Assembly (NCBI GenBank): GCA_905160935.1
Contig: CAJHZI010000240.1
Location: 145,001 to 209,000 of the forward strand
DNA length: 64,000 nt
DNA from: Enchytraeus crypticus
Taxonomy: Eukaryota; Annelida; Clitellata; Enchytraeida; Enchytraeidae
Direction of reading: 5' to 3'
In this document: in pieces, positions 1-25,784 of the stretch
How the letters are laid out: every line of letters starts with the position of its first letter
Numbering within the stretch: the stretch's first letter is position 1
Program-made: the position numbers and the translations under genes
The notes under the pieces: generated by a model
Databases searched by the model: none
The model's input: the letters and a program-made list of their open reading frames with translations, nothing else
What the model was told of the DNA's origin: nothing

Positions 1-1450
1 AATTTTGGTATTTTGCTGGGGAGTGCCGATTAAAAGATATTCGGTTTTAGATGGGTTGACAGAGAGACGATTACTGCAAAACCATGAATACACTTTGTCA
101 AGAACAGATAAAAGGTGTTGCAATTTCAAGTCAGAATTTGAGCTAGAAAATGAGATGTACAGCTGAGTATCATCAGCATAGAAATGAAATTTTATTGAAG
201 TATTGTCTAAAACATAACTGAGTGGGGTAGTGTAGAGGGAAAAAAGTAAAGGTCCAAGTACAGATCCTTGGGGCACACCACGAAGAAGAGGTAGTTCAGG
301 GGAGCGTTCATTGTCTATAATAACAGATTGAGTGCGACCAGAAAGATAGGAGGAGATCAGAGAGAAAGCGGAATCAGAGATACCAAAGCACGTTTTAAGT
401 CTACTGGTAAGAATGTTATGATCGATGGTGTCGAAGGCAGCCGAAAGATCAAGTAATACAAGGGCCGATACCTTTTGAGAGTTTAAAGCTAAGCAAAGGT
501 GATTATGAATGCTGAGTAAGACAGTTTCAGTGGAGTGAAGCTTTCGATATGCAGATTGGAAAGAAGATAGAGAAGGAAAAGATTCGAGATGGCTGCATAA
601 GCAAGTGTAGATTATTTTTCCAAGATTTTGGAAATGAAATTTAAGTTGGAAATGGGACGATAGCTAGAAAGATCATCTTTAGGAAGTGATTGCTTTTTAA
701 GCAGAGGAGAAACAACAGCATTTTTAAAAGTAGATGGAAAAATTCCTCCAGAAAGTGAAAGATTAACCAGATGGGTAATTGGAGGTAGGAGGGCATCGAT
801 GCAAGATTTAAGTAGTTTGGTTGGAATGGCATCTAGCGAGCAAGATGAGTCGGTAGAGCAGAGTATTAGATGACGGATTTTTTTCAAGAGAAGCAGGTTT
901 AAAATTTAACAGCAGAGGAGGATTTGGCATAGACGGATATGAAGTAGTCTCAGGACAGGGAGGAATAGAAGAATAGAGTCTGGTAATTTTGTCATCAAAG
1001 AAGTTAAGAAAATTGAAAAAAGGAAGAGACTTAGGGATAGTGCGACCAAGCAGTGAATCAAGGGTTCCCCAAAGTTTTTTGGGGCAGTTTTGATTCTGCA
1101 AGATCAAGTTCTTAAAGTAAGAACTCTTGGCGGAGGAGATCATACGTTCAACTAACTTACGTTGTTTAACGTAGTTAGCCTTGATCGTGGGGTTTTGCAT
1201 TTCAGGAGGATTTTTCTTATCTCTCCTATATTTTGATTCTAGTTTGGCACGTAAGGAGTTTTGTAAGAGAATTTCATCAGAAATAAAGGGTTTCCTCGGG
1301 TTAGAGCGACAAGAAATAGTTAAGAGAGGAGCGTGCTTGTCTAATAAAGACAAAAGCACAGAGTGAAATTGTTGTGTAAAATTAACTACAGTTGAAAGAC
1401 TGTTGCTAATTTTACATAATCTTAATTTAAGACTATCAATTAATGATCAA
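1..1450 (-). mobile_element. L2/CR1-type LINE, partial, runs off the left edge
   Basis: Read on the minus strand, this is a decayed non-LTR retrotransposon. The linker before the reverse transcriptase (RT) lies at about 1360-900. The RT follows with YRPISNLNFISKILEK (near 660-610), LDLSAAFDTIDH (near 460-425), LRGVPQGSVLGPLLFSLY (near 290-235) and the catalytic FYADDTQLY (near 183-157). It is still in RT sequence (AVNPSKTEYLLI) at position 1, so the 3' end lies outside the window. At least one frameshift near 860-890 separates linker and RT, so it is inactive here. It resembles the element at 14335-15932 closely in protein. The 5' limit near 1450 is approximate. Confidence 0.9.
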
Positions 1451-1740
1451 TCAATAAAAGAGTTAAATGTTCAGTTCCTCGCTATAAGGCAATGTCAGGG
1501 ATTTCCCAAGCAAATTTTGTATCTACTTTGTATCAGTGTAACTGAAGTTACTAAGTTTAGAACTCTATTCAGCCTCTAGGCTCCCTTTCTGCTTCAATGC
1601 CTCTATTCAATCCTTTGCTTTAACTCAAGTAGAGACACTATTCCTTTCGCAAGCTCCAATTCGGCGTTAGGCATATTTTATTACAGGAAATGATTGTTTA
1701 TTTGAATAAAATGATGCCAATGAGATTTTATTTGGGTAGA

Positions 1741-1880
1741 GGCTGGTAAAGCTAGTGATAACGTCAGTTTTCTCAGTCGAAAGTAGTCAATGTCAGTGAC
1801 GGATGAGCCCAGGATTTTATCCCCTCACATACTGATTCGCGGTCCAATATCTTACCGACATCTCCACTGGCTCTAGCCAG
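1741..1880 (-). mobile_element. SINE family A copy (tRNA-derived)
   Basis: Family A is about 135 bp. Its minus-strand consensus starts GGCTGGAGCCAGTGGCGATG, carries a B-box-like GGTTCAAATCC at about base 55-65, then CACTGACATCGCTTTCGAG, and ends ACTGACGTTAACATTAGC. The internal A/B boxes indicate RNA polymerase III transcription and a tRNA origin. This copy is diverged around the B box. Confidence 0.8.
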
Positions 1881-2052
1881 TAAATTAAATGATTATTAAC
1901 TAAATAAATAATATAATATTTATATATTTATATTTAAATATATATTTAAATATATTATTTATATTTTTTAATTTATATTTTTAATATTTATATTTAGGAA
2001 TAGTATAATATTTATTTAATATTAATTAAATGAATATTATTTAATTACACAG

Positions 2053-16152
<14,100 letters not shown>

Positions 16153-16209
16153 CGAAACCATATGAATAACTGTATCGAGAGTCCATGGCTGTGTGTGGCT
16201 GACTTATGA

Positions 16210-17815
16210 AAATAGAGCCTAAAGTAAATACTATCAATATATTTTAAGAGTAGAAACTAAAATATATACAGATAAATAAAAATAGTTAAGAGTAGAGACT
16301 AAAGTAATTGCTATCAACATAGTTTAAGAGTAGAGACTAAAATATATACAGATAAATAAAAATAGATAAGAGTAGAGACTAAAGTAATTGCTATCAACAT
16401 AGTTTAAGAGTAGAGACTAAAATATATACAGATACAATAAATGATTAAGATTAGAGACAAATTATTGCTACAACATAGTTTAAGAGTAAGACTAAATATT
16501 ACAGAGAAATAAAAATAGTTAGAGTAGAGACTAAAGTAATGCTATCACATAGTTTAAGAGTAGAGACTAAAATATATACGATAAATAAAAATATTAAGAG
16601 TAGAGACTAAATTAATTGCTATCACATAGTTTAAGAGTAAGACGAAAATATATACAGATAACTACAAATATTAGATAGACTAATAATTGCTTTCACCATA
16701 GTTTTAAGAGTAAACAAAATATATCAGATAATAAAATAGTTAAGGTAGCGATAAAGTAATTGCTAATCAATAGTTAAGCGTAGAGACGGAAATATTCCAA
16801 TAAATAAAATAGTTATATAGAGACTAAATTATTGCACAACATAGTTTCCTAGTAAACTAAAATATATCAGATAACTAAAATAGTTAAGGAGAGACTAAAA
16901 GTAATTGCCTATCAACATCGTTAAAGAGTATAGACTAATATATACAGATAATTAAAAATATTTAAGAGTAATACTAAAGATTGCTAGCACCTAGTTTTAA
17001 GATTAGAGACAAAATAATTACAGATAAATAGAATGTTAAGAGTATAGACTAAAGTAATTGCTATCAACATGTTTTACGAGAGAGACTAAAATTAGACAGA
17101 TAAATAAAAATAGTTTCAGAGTAGAGACTCAGTAATTGCTATCACCTAGTTTTAAGAGTAGAGGACTAAAAAAATATTACAGATAAAGACAATATTAATA
17201 TTAAGACTTAAAGTTGCTATCAACTAGTTTAAGATTAGAGACTAAAATATATACAGATAAATAAAAATAGTTAAGAGTAGAGACTAAAGTAATTGCTATC
17301 AACATAGTTTAAGAGTAGAGACTAAAATATATACAGATAAATAAAAATAGTTAAGAGTAGAGACTAAAGTAATTGCTATCAACATAGTTTAAGAGTAGAG
17401 ACTAAAATATATACAGATAAATAAAAATAGTTAAGAGTAGAGACTAAAGTAATTGCTATCAACATAGTTTAAGAGTAGAGACTAAAATATATACAGATAA
17501 ATAAAAATAGTTAAGAGTAGAGACTAAAGTAATTGCTATCAACATAGTTTAAGAGTAGAGACTAAAATATATACAGATAAATAAAAATAGTTAAGAGTAG
17601 AGACTAAAGTAATTGCTATCAACATAGTTTAAGAGTAGAGACTAAAATATATACAGATAAATAAAAATAGTTAAGAGTAGAGACTAAAGTAATTGCTATC
17701 AACATAGTTTAAGAGTAGAGACTAAAATATATACAGATAAATAAAAATAGTTAAGAGTAGAGACTAAAGTAATTGCTATCAACATAGTTTAAGAGTAGAG
17801 ACTAAAATATATAAT
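16210..17815. repeat. 80-bp satellite array directly behind PNPT1
   Basis: Unit of 80 bp made of two related halves: about 43 bp (AGTTTAAGAGTAGAGACTAA, then AATATATACAGATAAATAAA) and about 37 bp (AGTTAAGAGTAGAGACTAAA, then GTAATTGCTATCAACAT). 17230-17810 is almost perfect. 16430-17230 is the same repeat with very many single-base losses and changes. Confidence 0.97.
16275..16280 (+). promoter_or_regulatory. Candidate polyadenylation hexamer AATAAA
   Basis: First AATAAA after the PNPT1 stop, 123 bases downstream. It lies in the first satellite unit, and the hexamer recurs in nearly every unit, so the true cleavage site cannot be chosen by sequence. Confidence 0.35.
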
Positions 17816-18265
17816 ATACAACATAGGTCAACAATAGATCCTAAAATAAACACTCTTAGATAGTTTAAAAATAGAACCTAATATAAACACTCTTAGATAG
17901 TTTAACAATAGAACCTAATATAAACACTCTTAGATAGTTTAACAATAGAACCTAATATAAACACTCTAAGATAGTTTAAAAATAGAACCTAATATAAACA
18001 CTCTTAGATAGTTTAACAATAGAACCTAATATAAACACTCTTAGATAGTTTAACAATAGAACCTAATATAAACACTCTTAGATAGTTTAACAATAGAACC
18101 TAATATAAACACTCTTAGATAGTTTAACAATAGAACCTAATATAAACACTCTTAGATAGTTTAACAATAGAACCTAATATAAACACTCTTAGATAGTTTA
18201 AAAATAGAGACTAAAGTAAATACTATCAGGACAGTTTAAAAATAGAGACTAATATAAATGCTATC
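17816..18265. repeat. 37-bp satellite, about 10-11 copies
   Basis: Unit ACACTCTTAGATAGTTTAAC followed by AATAGAACCTAATATAA. It continues the adjacent 80-bp array: the shared core is AGTTTAA.A.TAGA..CTAA, and transitional units lie at 18195-18265. Confidence 0.95.
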
Positions 18266-18282
18266 AAGTTGTGTATAAGAAT

Positions 18283-18415
18283 AAAGCTATTAATGTTATA
18301 CGGCAAGAGAACAGTGGGAAAACCTAACAGAAGATGGAAGGGCTGCCTCGAAGAAGACTTGAAGGCTGCAGGAATTAGCTTGGCTGGAACCAGCCCCAGG
18401 ATGATCACATGACAT
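18283..18415 (+). mobile_element. LINE C-terminal fragment
   Basis: Encodes LYGKRTVGKPNRRWKGCLEE then DLKAAGISLAG, the GKR-GxP-RRW-EEDL signature seen at the end of many non-LTR RT ORFs. Only about 40 codons are preserved. Confidence 0.65.
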
Positions 18416-18539
18416 GACATGACAACGTTATAAAGATATTTTAACGGCAGTTTCTATCAGGAATAATGTCACAGGTGGGCTGGCTGGATTTCATGCCGAT
18501 GACATCGACTTTTCGGGTAGGCTTGCTATCCATTGGGCC

Positions 18540-18682
18540 ATACTGGAACCAGTGGCGATGTCGTTAAGATACTAGACCGCGGATCAGCGTTTGCGGGGTT
18601 CAAATCCTGGGCTCGCCCTTCACTAACATCGCTTTCGAGTGAGGAAACTGACGTTAACCGTAGCTTTACCAGCTTTTTACTG
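18540..18682 (+). mobile_element. SINE family A copy
   Basis: Head ACTGGAACCAGTGGCGATG, B box GGGGTTCAAATCC, end TTTACCAGCTTTTTAC. Well preserved. Confidence 0.85.
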
Positions 18683-18906
18683 CCGGTTAAAATAGATGAA
18701 ATGCTTGATCGTGACCTAACTGTTAAGCCTTGTTAGTCAACGAAGCCTTATTTGATTAAATCAATCAATAAGAATTTAACTTTCGCTTCTTTGCCGTAAT
18801 GCAATGTCAGGGACGTCTATTGCTTTGATTCGTGGAAGCAGTATTATTCCTTTAACATGCGTCATGCTATATGTTACTCCATCACCTTTAAGCCTTTCTT
18901 TTCCAG

Positions 18907-18955
18907 GATTATTTTTGGAATTAGAATACAGGGATGCTATTGGTCAGTTTGGATG
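18907..18955 (+). other. Candidate orphan exon
   Basis: A pyrimidine-rich acceptor (CTTTCTTTTCCAG) and a strong donor (GTAAGT) bound 49 bases with one open frame, LFLELEYRDAIGQFG. No family recognised and no partner exon seen. Confidence 0.2.
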
Positions 18956-19389
18956 GTAAGTATTCTGGGTAATTGGTCTCTCTAGCATCCAGACTGCAAG
19001 AATGTCTTAGTTGCGTATGTGGACTTTAAAGTACCGCTGGTAAAATAAGGTGTGTCTATTGAAAGTCACAGATATAACTAGTAATAGGAAGAGGACTTCA
19101 AATGGTTAGCGTGACGGTTCGTAGAGTATCTGTGGGCCTACTTGTTGCTATGGGTGATGTATATATATGATATGAAAATTAAAAGAAATACTGAAATATG
19201 TGCGTTGTGTCATGTTTAGAATAAAACAGAAATGTCAGGAAAAGGTGAATGTAGGATCATACTAGTGCAAACAGTTATGGTAGGCTTTTGTGTATTAGCA
19301 TATTGTACAAATGACAGCGTACAATTGTACACTTTATGACACATTTGCAGAAGAAGATTATCATTGATAATTTAATAAACACTGATAGG

Positions 19390-19510
19390 ATATTAGGTGA
19401 GGGGATATGTCGTAACGGTTATAGTGTTCGCCTCGGATACAATTGGCCTGGGTTCAAAACCCAGATTAGTCAACAAATGATAGATATCTCATTGAGTCAA
19501 TAGAAGGTTA
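19390..19510 (+). mobile_element. tRNA-like SINE fragment
   Basis: A-box-like GTCGTAACGGTTATAGTG and B-box-like GGGTTCAAAACCC 45 bases later. The GGCCTGGGTTCAAARCCCAG segment recurs at 52913-52932 with a different body behind it. Confidence 0.6.
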
Positions 19511-20004
19511 ATCGTATATATATAATTCTGTATATATAATATTTCTTTGGTTATTTTTGCCTTAAATTCCTTTCATATAAATTTAACGTTCTGACATCCA
19601 ATGTTATTAATTAAGCATTGGAGCCAGTCGTTGCTGGAATAATTATTTAATTTATTGATTGATTAATTTAATACTTTAGACGATTAATATTTCATTAATT
19701 ATCCTCAGAGTTTCAGAAACATACGCTAGGCTTACTTTATCTTTGTCAGCAATAACCCATAACTTAATAATTAATACGAATTAACCATCTTATGAAAGTG
19801 CGTAGTCTATGTGGGCCTATTAATTGGTTGTCTGATACTTAGTCTGAATTATTTACTGCTCTCGCATTGAGTAAACCGATATTCTGACTTAAATGGCAAC
19901 CTGAACGAGGTATCGCCTCGTTGGTATGATATGCCTACGAGGAGATACCTGGTATGATATATGGTATGGTATGGTATGGTAGGTATGATTGCTTACTGTA
20001 CAAT

Positions 20005-20275
20005 GATCATCATCTTCCCTTAAATCCCAGTTTAACCAGGGTCGGGATACGAATAGACTTTCTCCAGTCCTCCCTGTCCCACACCATACCATCAGTCAAT
20101 CCCTTATATCCATTCGTTTAAGTTTTTGTAGCAATTTCTGGAGCCTAGGCGCTCACCAACCGAATGCCCTTTCTGACGTTAGTTTGGATCTAAATTTTAA
20201 GTAACCTTCTACGACACGTGCATATTTACACGGTTAGTCTATTCTTCAAACAACCCGGACACAACACGAGGTGTA
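20005..20275 (-). mobile_element. Repeat family C, nearly full copy
   Basis: Reverse copy from a GAT-type tail at 20005 to the GTGTTGTGTCCGGGTTG head near 20275. Confidence 0.8.
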
Positions 20276-20429
20276 TACTGTATAATACCTGTATATATCT
20301 GATAAACTGACTCTACGTTGTGTGATGGGCACCACAGATACGCATAGATAACACTATCTACATTATCAAAAGCCTTTTATATGAATAGCGCTATCGATGC
20401 GTGTCTGTAGTGCCCGCTTTCCTCAGAAC

Positions 20430-20576
20430 TTTTCCTCTCTCTCTCCTCTCTCTCTTCTTTCTCTCATTTCCTTTTTTCAATTTTTCCTGTTTCCATTTTT
20501 TCTTTTTTTTCTCATTTCCAGTATGAGAAAACGTTTTCTCCCCCTCTCTCTATCTCTCTCTCCGTATCTCTCACTC

Positions 20577-20611
<35 letters not shown>

Positions 20612-20650
20612 GTCTCTCTCTGTCTCTACCTATCTATTTAGCTATCTCTC
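20430..20650 (+). repeat. (CT)n / T-rich tract
   Basis: Pyrimidine-rich block followed by CCAAGTGGCAGG, the inverted end of the repeat seen at 45210; read in reverse it is a repeat tail leading into (GA)n. Confidence 0.85.
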
Positions 20651-20769
20651 CAATGTTCTACCAAGTGGCAGGACCAATGTAAATATTCATATTCAGAGTC
20701 TGTTTTCAGACCCATCAACAGCAATACAGCAATCAACAAGTTAACCACTTCACAAATGAAAATACCTTA

Positions 20770-21790
20770 TCCTTATCTTAATAACATTATCCTTAGCTCA
20801 TCTTCTACTTGTCTAATTAAGATCTTGTTGGATCATCTAGTTAACTAAAATTATATATTTTATCTAGTTTTTCATCCAGTTAGACTCTATTTAAGTTAGA
20901 TTGCTATTCTAGTTAACCTTTGTTCTTGTTAGCCAATCTTTTAGTTAGCCTATCTCTCATTTAAATCCTCGTTCTTGTTAGCGTAGCTTGCTGTTAGCCA
21001 ACTTTATTGTTAATATATCATCTTGCCAATTTTCTTGATAACTACAGTTAATGTCAGTCTAAATATTCTTGTTAGCCTATCTTCTTGCTTATCATCTTAT
21101 TAGCCTATCTCCTTGACTATGTTACCCTTGTTATGATATCCCAGTTAGCCTACTTTTATATTAGTCTATATTCTAATCTTATTATTTTCTTGCCTGCCAG
21201 CTTGCTAGCCTATCTTTCTGCCTATAATCGTGTTAGCTCTTCTTCTAGCCTACCGTCTTGTTTGCCTGCCCTCTTGTAAGCCTATCTTCTTGCCTTTCTT
21301 CCTATTAGCCTATTTTCCTGTTAGCCTATCTTCCTGTTAGTCTACATGTATATTCTTGTCTATCATCCTGTTAGTCAAACATTTTGCTTATATTCTTCTT
21401 AGCCTATCTTATTGCCTGTCTTCCTGTTAGCCTATCTTCCTGTTAGTCTATCTTCTTGTCTATCTTCCTATCTTCTGTTAGCCTAACTTTTTACATATTT
21501 CCTTCTTAGCCTATCTTATTGCCTGTCTTCCTGTTAGCCTGTCTTCCTGTTAGTCTATCTTCTTGTCTATCTTCCTATCTTCTGTTAGCCTAACTTTTTA
21601 CATATTTTCTTCTTAGCCTATCTTATTTCCTGTCTTTCTATTAGCCTATCTTCCTGTTAGCCTATCTTCTTGCCTATCTTCTGTTAGCTTTACATCTTGC
21701 CCATTTTCTTGTTAGCCTATCTTCCTGCTTATCATTCTTTTAGCCTATGTGTTTTCCTGTCTTCATTTTATCTTCTCGCATCCTAATCCT
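20770..21790. repeat. Imperfect pyrimidine-rich tandem repeats
   Basis: Many variants of TTAGCCTATCTTCCTG (about 16 bp), with a roughly 115-bp higher-order duplication between 21385 and 21650. Confidence 0.85.
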
Positions 21791-22308
21791 TGTAGGCTCT
21801 TCTAAATAAAAATCATGCGAGGGTACTATAAACGATTTTAATGAACGAACGTATTAGCTGCGGCAGTGGAAGGAAGAGAACAGACCAAGATATTTCATGG
21901 CTAGAGGTTATCAATTGTAAGAATTTACGAGCACATTGTGTTTAGTGCTTACATAGCCGTCAATAAATATCGATAAGTTAGTAATGATAAGTTATAAACA
22001 CAGAAATAAATAAATAATGAGAATTGTATAAAAATATTTTAAAGTTAATAGTAAAGATAAAGCATAGATGGCATGTTTATTTTAGACCGTCGCAGTTTCT
22101 GCTAATTACGGGTTCAAGTAGATTTGCTAGTAACCTACAAATTGAATGTAATTAGTTAAATCTCTGCTTTTTACTACAAATTTCTTAAATCTTTATTTTT
22201 TTGTGAGCCAGAGAAAATCAAATTAAATTTGACATCTTTAGTAACAACATATAGAATTTGTTTCAATTTAAATTTTAAACTGCTTTGAAAAGGTCACAGT
22301 TACGCCTC

Positions 22309-22393
22309 TGCGATATGTAGCACGATATGATATGTAGCACGATATGATATGTAGCACGATATGATATGTAGCACGATATGATATGTAGCACGA
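22309..22393. repeat. 17-bp tandem repeat, about 5 copies
   Basis: Unit GATATGTAGCACGATAT, nearly perfect. Confidence 0.93.
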
Positions 22394-22664
22394 TATGTAT
22401 ATGTCGTAGTGTCAAATCGCTGAAGGTATTTAATTTTAAGTATTAAACGTTTAAAATGATGTTAATGTGAAAAACGATATAATCATAGCCAGCTAGCTCT
22501 TGTCTCTCCCCAACAACCAGTGCGTCATTAGCATTCCCTTACCCTGACAACAAAATCAATCAATTGATTAAATTACTTAATTATTTAATTGATAACAATT
22601 TAAATAATATTTAATTAATTACATATATCAATAATGCCATTTTATTGATATTGATTTATGTATT

Positions 22665-22905
22665 AAATATAGGAAGAAGAGATGGATAGGACACATTCTA
22701 AGGGGAGAAAAATCTATTAAAAATGTCATAGAAGGTAGAATGGAAGGAAAAAGAGGCAGAGGCAGGCCGGGATTAGGTATGTAAGATGATTTAAAGACCC
22801 ACTCATATGTGGACATGAACAGGAAAGCGGAAGACAGAGTAGAGCGGAGGCGATATATACCATGGACCTGCCAGTAGGCAGCGCACTAAGAGAAGAGAGA
22901 TAGTC
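22665..22905 (+). mobile_element. LINE 3' end, C-terminal RT tail
   Basis: Encodes KKRWIGHILRGEKSIKNVIE and GRMEGKRGRGRPGLG, the GHILR and GKRxRGRP motifs typical of the end of non-LTR RT proteins. After a stop it continues with CATGGACCTGCCAGTAGGCA and a short AGAG tail. Diverged copies: 9686-9926, 12225-12480, 33365-33505, 47222-47375 and 56890-57075 (minus); 36545-36660 and 44345-44470 (plus). Confidence 0.8.
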
Positions 22906-23037
22906 TACAATTATAGTCTATAACTGGACTCCGCTCAAAACATGTTTAGGCATAGGCTAATAGATTCATGCAAACCTTCACAAAGGTTTCTCCACGTGCC
23001 TCTGTTCTGTAGCCGGTGAAACAGTCTAAGGCACTCT

Positions 23038-25395
23038 TTGCCTCTGAACTCAGGTGTATCCGAGAAGCTGAAACACAGATATTTAAATAATAATAATAAT
23101 AATAAGAACATCCTCTGTTCGGACGAAAGCCCAGCGCAATGCAGTTTAAACACTTTCAATATCCTGAAGGCCAAGCACCCACCCGCAGCTAGTAGCAGTA
23201 TAATGGCACCCCTTCCGGACTCAATGGAGAATCCGCCAATTCAAGTTTCAGAGCAGGATGTTGTCAAAGCTGTACGTAGCTTTCCAGCAGGCTCAGCCGG
23301 CGGTCCTGATGGCCTGCGCCCTCAGCATCTTCTGGAGCTTGTGACTTGTAGAGAGTTGGCTGGGACGTTTTTGACCGCTCTGACTTCTTTCGTGAATCTC
23401 CTGCTTAGAGGTGTTTGCCCCCCTGAGGTCCAACCGGTGCTGTTTGGCGGTAAACTCTTTGCACTCAATAAGAAATCTGGCGGCATTCGCCCCATTGCAG
23501 TGGGCTACAATTGGCGTCGTTTAGCCGCTAAATGCGCAAATCGCTATGCAGTGTCTGCCCTCAGCGATTACTTGAGCCCAATTCAACTTGGAGCTGGTAT
23601 TCCAGGTGGCTGTGAGGCAGCTGTTCACGCTACTCGCCGTTTCGCTGAGTCAATGCCAGCTGATCACTTCGTGGTAAAGCTAGACTTCTGTAATGCTTTT
23701 AATTGCTTGAGTAGATCACGAATGCTCAGCGCAATACATCACAGGATACCAGAGCTGTATAGTTTCTGCCATCTAGCTTACTCAAGCCCTTCGTGGTTGA
23801 AGTTCGGAGACTGGTGTATTGAGTCACAGGAAGGAGTCCAACAAGGGGATCCCTTAGGGCCCATGCTGTTTTGCTTGACTATTCACCCTCTCCTTACTTC
23901 TCTCTCTAGCGATCTCACGGTGGGATACCTAGATGACATTACTCTAGGTGGTTGCGAGGCGTCGATTGCAAATGATGTACGGACTATCATCGACAGAGGC
24001 CAAGAATTTGGGCTTCAGTTGAATCGTACCAAGTGCGAAGTCATATCATCAGTTTGCAAAGCTCCGGGCAACTCAGTTTTGTCATCCTTTGTGCCAATGG
24101 GCCTCTCCCATAGTAGTCTACTCGGCGCGCCACTCTCTGGAGAAGAAGCTACTACCACCGCTTTATCTAGCCGCTTGTAGGATGTCAAACGTACAGCATC
24201 GCGCTTGAAGTCGCTAGCCGCTCATGATGCTTTGACAATCCTTCGCTTTTCATTAAGTGCACCTAAACTTATGCACATTCTGCGCTCTAGTCCGAGTTTC
24301 TCTAATCCGCGGCTTTTAGACTACGACGAGGCTCTTAGGCTATGCTTGTGCGCCGTAATCAACGTAGATTTGTCTGATTTGCAGTGGCAGCAAGCCAGTC
24401 TACCGGTGAGCAAGGGTGGTCTTGGAATTCGTCTTGTTTCCCATATCGCGCCTTCAGCCTTCTTGGCATCAGCGATGGGAACGAGACAGTTGCAAGACGC
24501 CATCCTACATAAGTGCACCCTTTCTGCCGATAGATCCATTGACGTTGCGCTGTCAGTTTGGTCCAAAAGCCTCACATCTAGTGCTCCACCTTCTACCTCA
24601 GTCAGTAACCAGAAATCATGGGACCGTCCTATAGTGGATCGGATTTACAACAGTCTGTTAGAATCTCAACCCAATGCAGTAGACAGAGCACGACTCCTAG
24701 CTGTATCAACCAAAAGAAGCAGTGACTGGCTTTACGCTCTCCCTGTTGCTTCTTGTGGGCCTTTTTTAGACAATGTGGCGATTCGAGTAGCCGTTAGTTT
24801 CCGTTTGGGGGCGAAAACTTGCGAGCCTCACATGTGCCCCTGCGGTCATGAAGTCGACGCTTTAGGTCTCCACGGCCTCTCCTGCAAACGAAGCTCAGGT
24901 AGAATGTCTCGTCATCACAATTTAAATGACATAATATGGCGAGCACTTTCGAGAGCAGGCATCCCTTCCTCTAAGGAGCCAAGTGGGTTGTCCAGATCAG
25001 ACGGCAAGCGTCCGGACGGCATGACTTTAGTGCCCTGTTGCAACGGTAAATGTGCCGTATGGGACGTCACGGTCATTGACACTATGGCAAACTCCTACCT
25101 GAATACGACTTCAGTCACAGCCGGTGGAGCTGCTGTTCACGCCGCCTCTAGGAAGTTGGATAAATACCGAGATCTGTCCTCAGGATATGAAGTTGTTCCG
25201 GTTGCCATTGAAACCATGGGCCCAATGAATCCCGAAGGAGTTGACTTTATCAATAGCATAGGCAGACTTATCACAGAGCAAACGGGCGATAAGCGAGAGA
25301 CATCTTTTCTTTGGCAAAGGCTTTCCATGACTTTGCAAAGATTTCATGCAGTCTGCTTCAACAATTCTTTTAAGCCGATTGATGACCTCGAGTAG
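23038..25395 (+). pseudogene. RT / restriction-like endonuclease ORF with one in-frame stop
   Basis: RT motifs: RPIAVGYNWRRLAAK (23490-23535), motif A HFVVKLDFCNAFNCLS (23665-23712), motif B EGVQQGDPLGPMLFCL (23830-23878), motif C VGYLDDITLGG (23920-23953; YLDD rather than YADD). After the stop, the same frame gives a C-terminal domain with a Cys/His cluster CPCGHEVDALGLHGLSC (24837-24888) and RPDGMTLVP plus VWDVTVIDT (25009-25085), the pattern of PD-(D/E)XK restriction-like endonucleases in R2-type non-LTR elements. The DNA is less AT-rich than its surroundings and otherwise undamaged, suggesting a fairly young insertion. Exact clade assignment is inference. Confidence 0.8.
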
Positions 25396-25503
25396 CCGGG
25401 CGGCGATTCAGCACGTATTGCTTGAATCGTTTTTATCAAACCCCAGGTTCTTTACACCGGGGTAAAAATAAAAATTTTAAAAAAAGAATAATAATAATAA
25501 TAA
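23038..25503 (+). mobile_element. Retroelement with RT and C-terminal restriction-like endonuclease
   Basis: A single reading frame of about 786 codons with one in-frame TAG (24178-24180), a 3' UTR with a GC-rich hairpin (25441-25463), A-rich sequence and an (AAT)n tail. An (AAT)n block at 23085-23104 near the 5' end suggests truncation or a compound insertion there. It lies in the convergent region between PNPT1 and the first cyclase. Confidence 0.85.
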
Positions 25504-25635
25504 AAGTTTAACGTCCGTTTCCTCATCCAGGGATGATGTCAGTGACGTTCCCACAGCACACATCACTTCATATCAATTCACCCAGACCAATCTGCAAAAG
25601 AAATGTGCTAAAGAGAAGTGAAAGGGTAAGTCTTA
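25487..25635 (-). mobile_element. 5'-truncated L2-like LINE tail
   Basis: Reverse tail fragment abutting the (AAT)n end of the retroelement; the shared AAT block makes the exact border uncertain. A second, similar fragment occupies 25785-25955. Confidence 0.7.
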
Positions 25636-25784
25636 AGTTTGCTAGAGGAAGTTGTTAACTGTTATTAGATTAAAAATATTAAAAATAGTTGTCAACTGTC
25701 ATACTCTCTAAATAGGCCTACTACAGCTTTGAATCTCACATAAAATAAACTACAAACTTTTATGTTTAAGCGTTTTTGAAATAA

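Larger units (their letters stand above)
18960..22660. other. Region without recognised genes
   Basis: Holds a tRNA-like SINE fragment (19390-19510), repeat family C in reverse (20005-20275), a CT tract (20430-20650), a pyrimidine-rich repeat field (20770-21790) and a 17-bp tandem repeat (22309-22393). I searched it on the minus strand for the missing terminal exons of the first cyclase and found none. Confidence 0.7.

Noticed and set aside
23038..23110. Start codon at 23038 as the true start of the retroelement protein
   Set aside because: The frame there crosses an AAT microsatellite; the real N-terminus is probably lost or differs, so 23038 is only the first Met of the open frame.
24321..24575. 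Minus-strand frame inside the retroelement
   Set aside because: Antisense shadow of the retroelement ORF, which carries the recognisable motifs.
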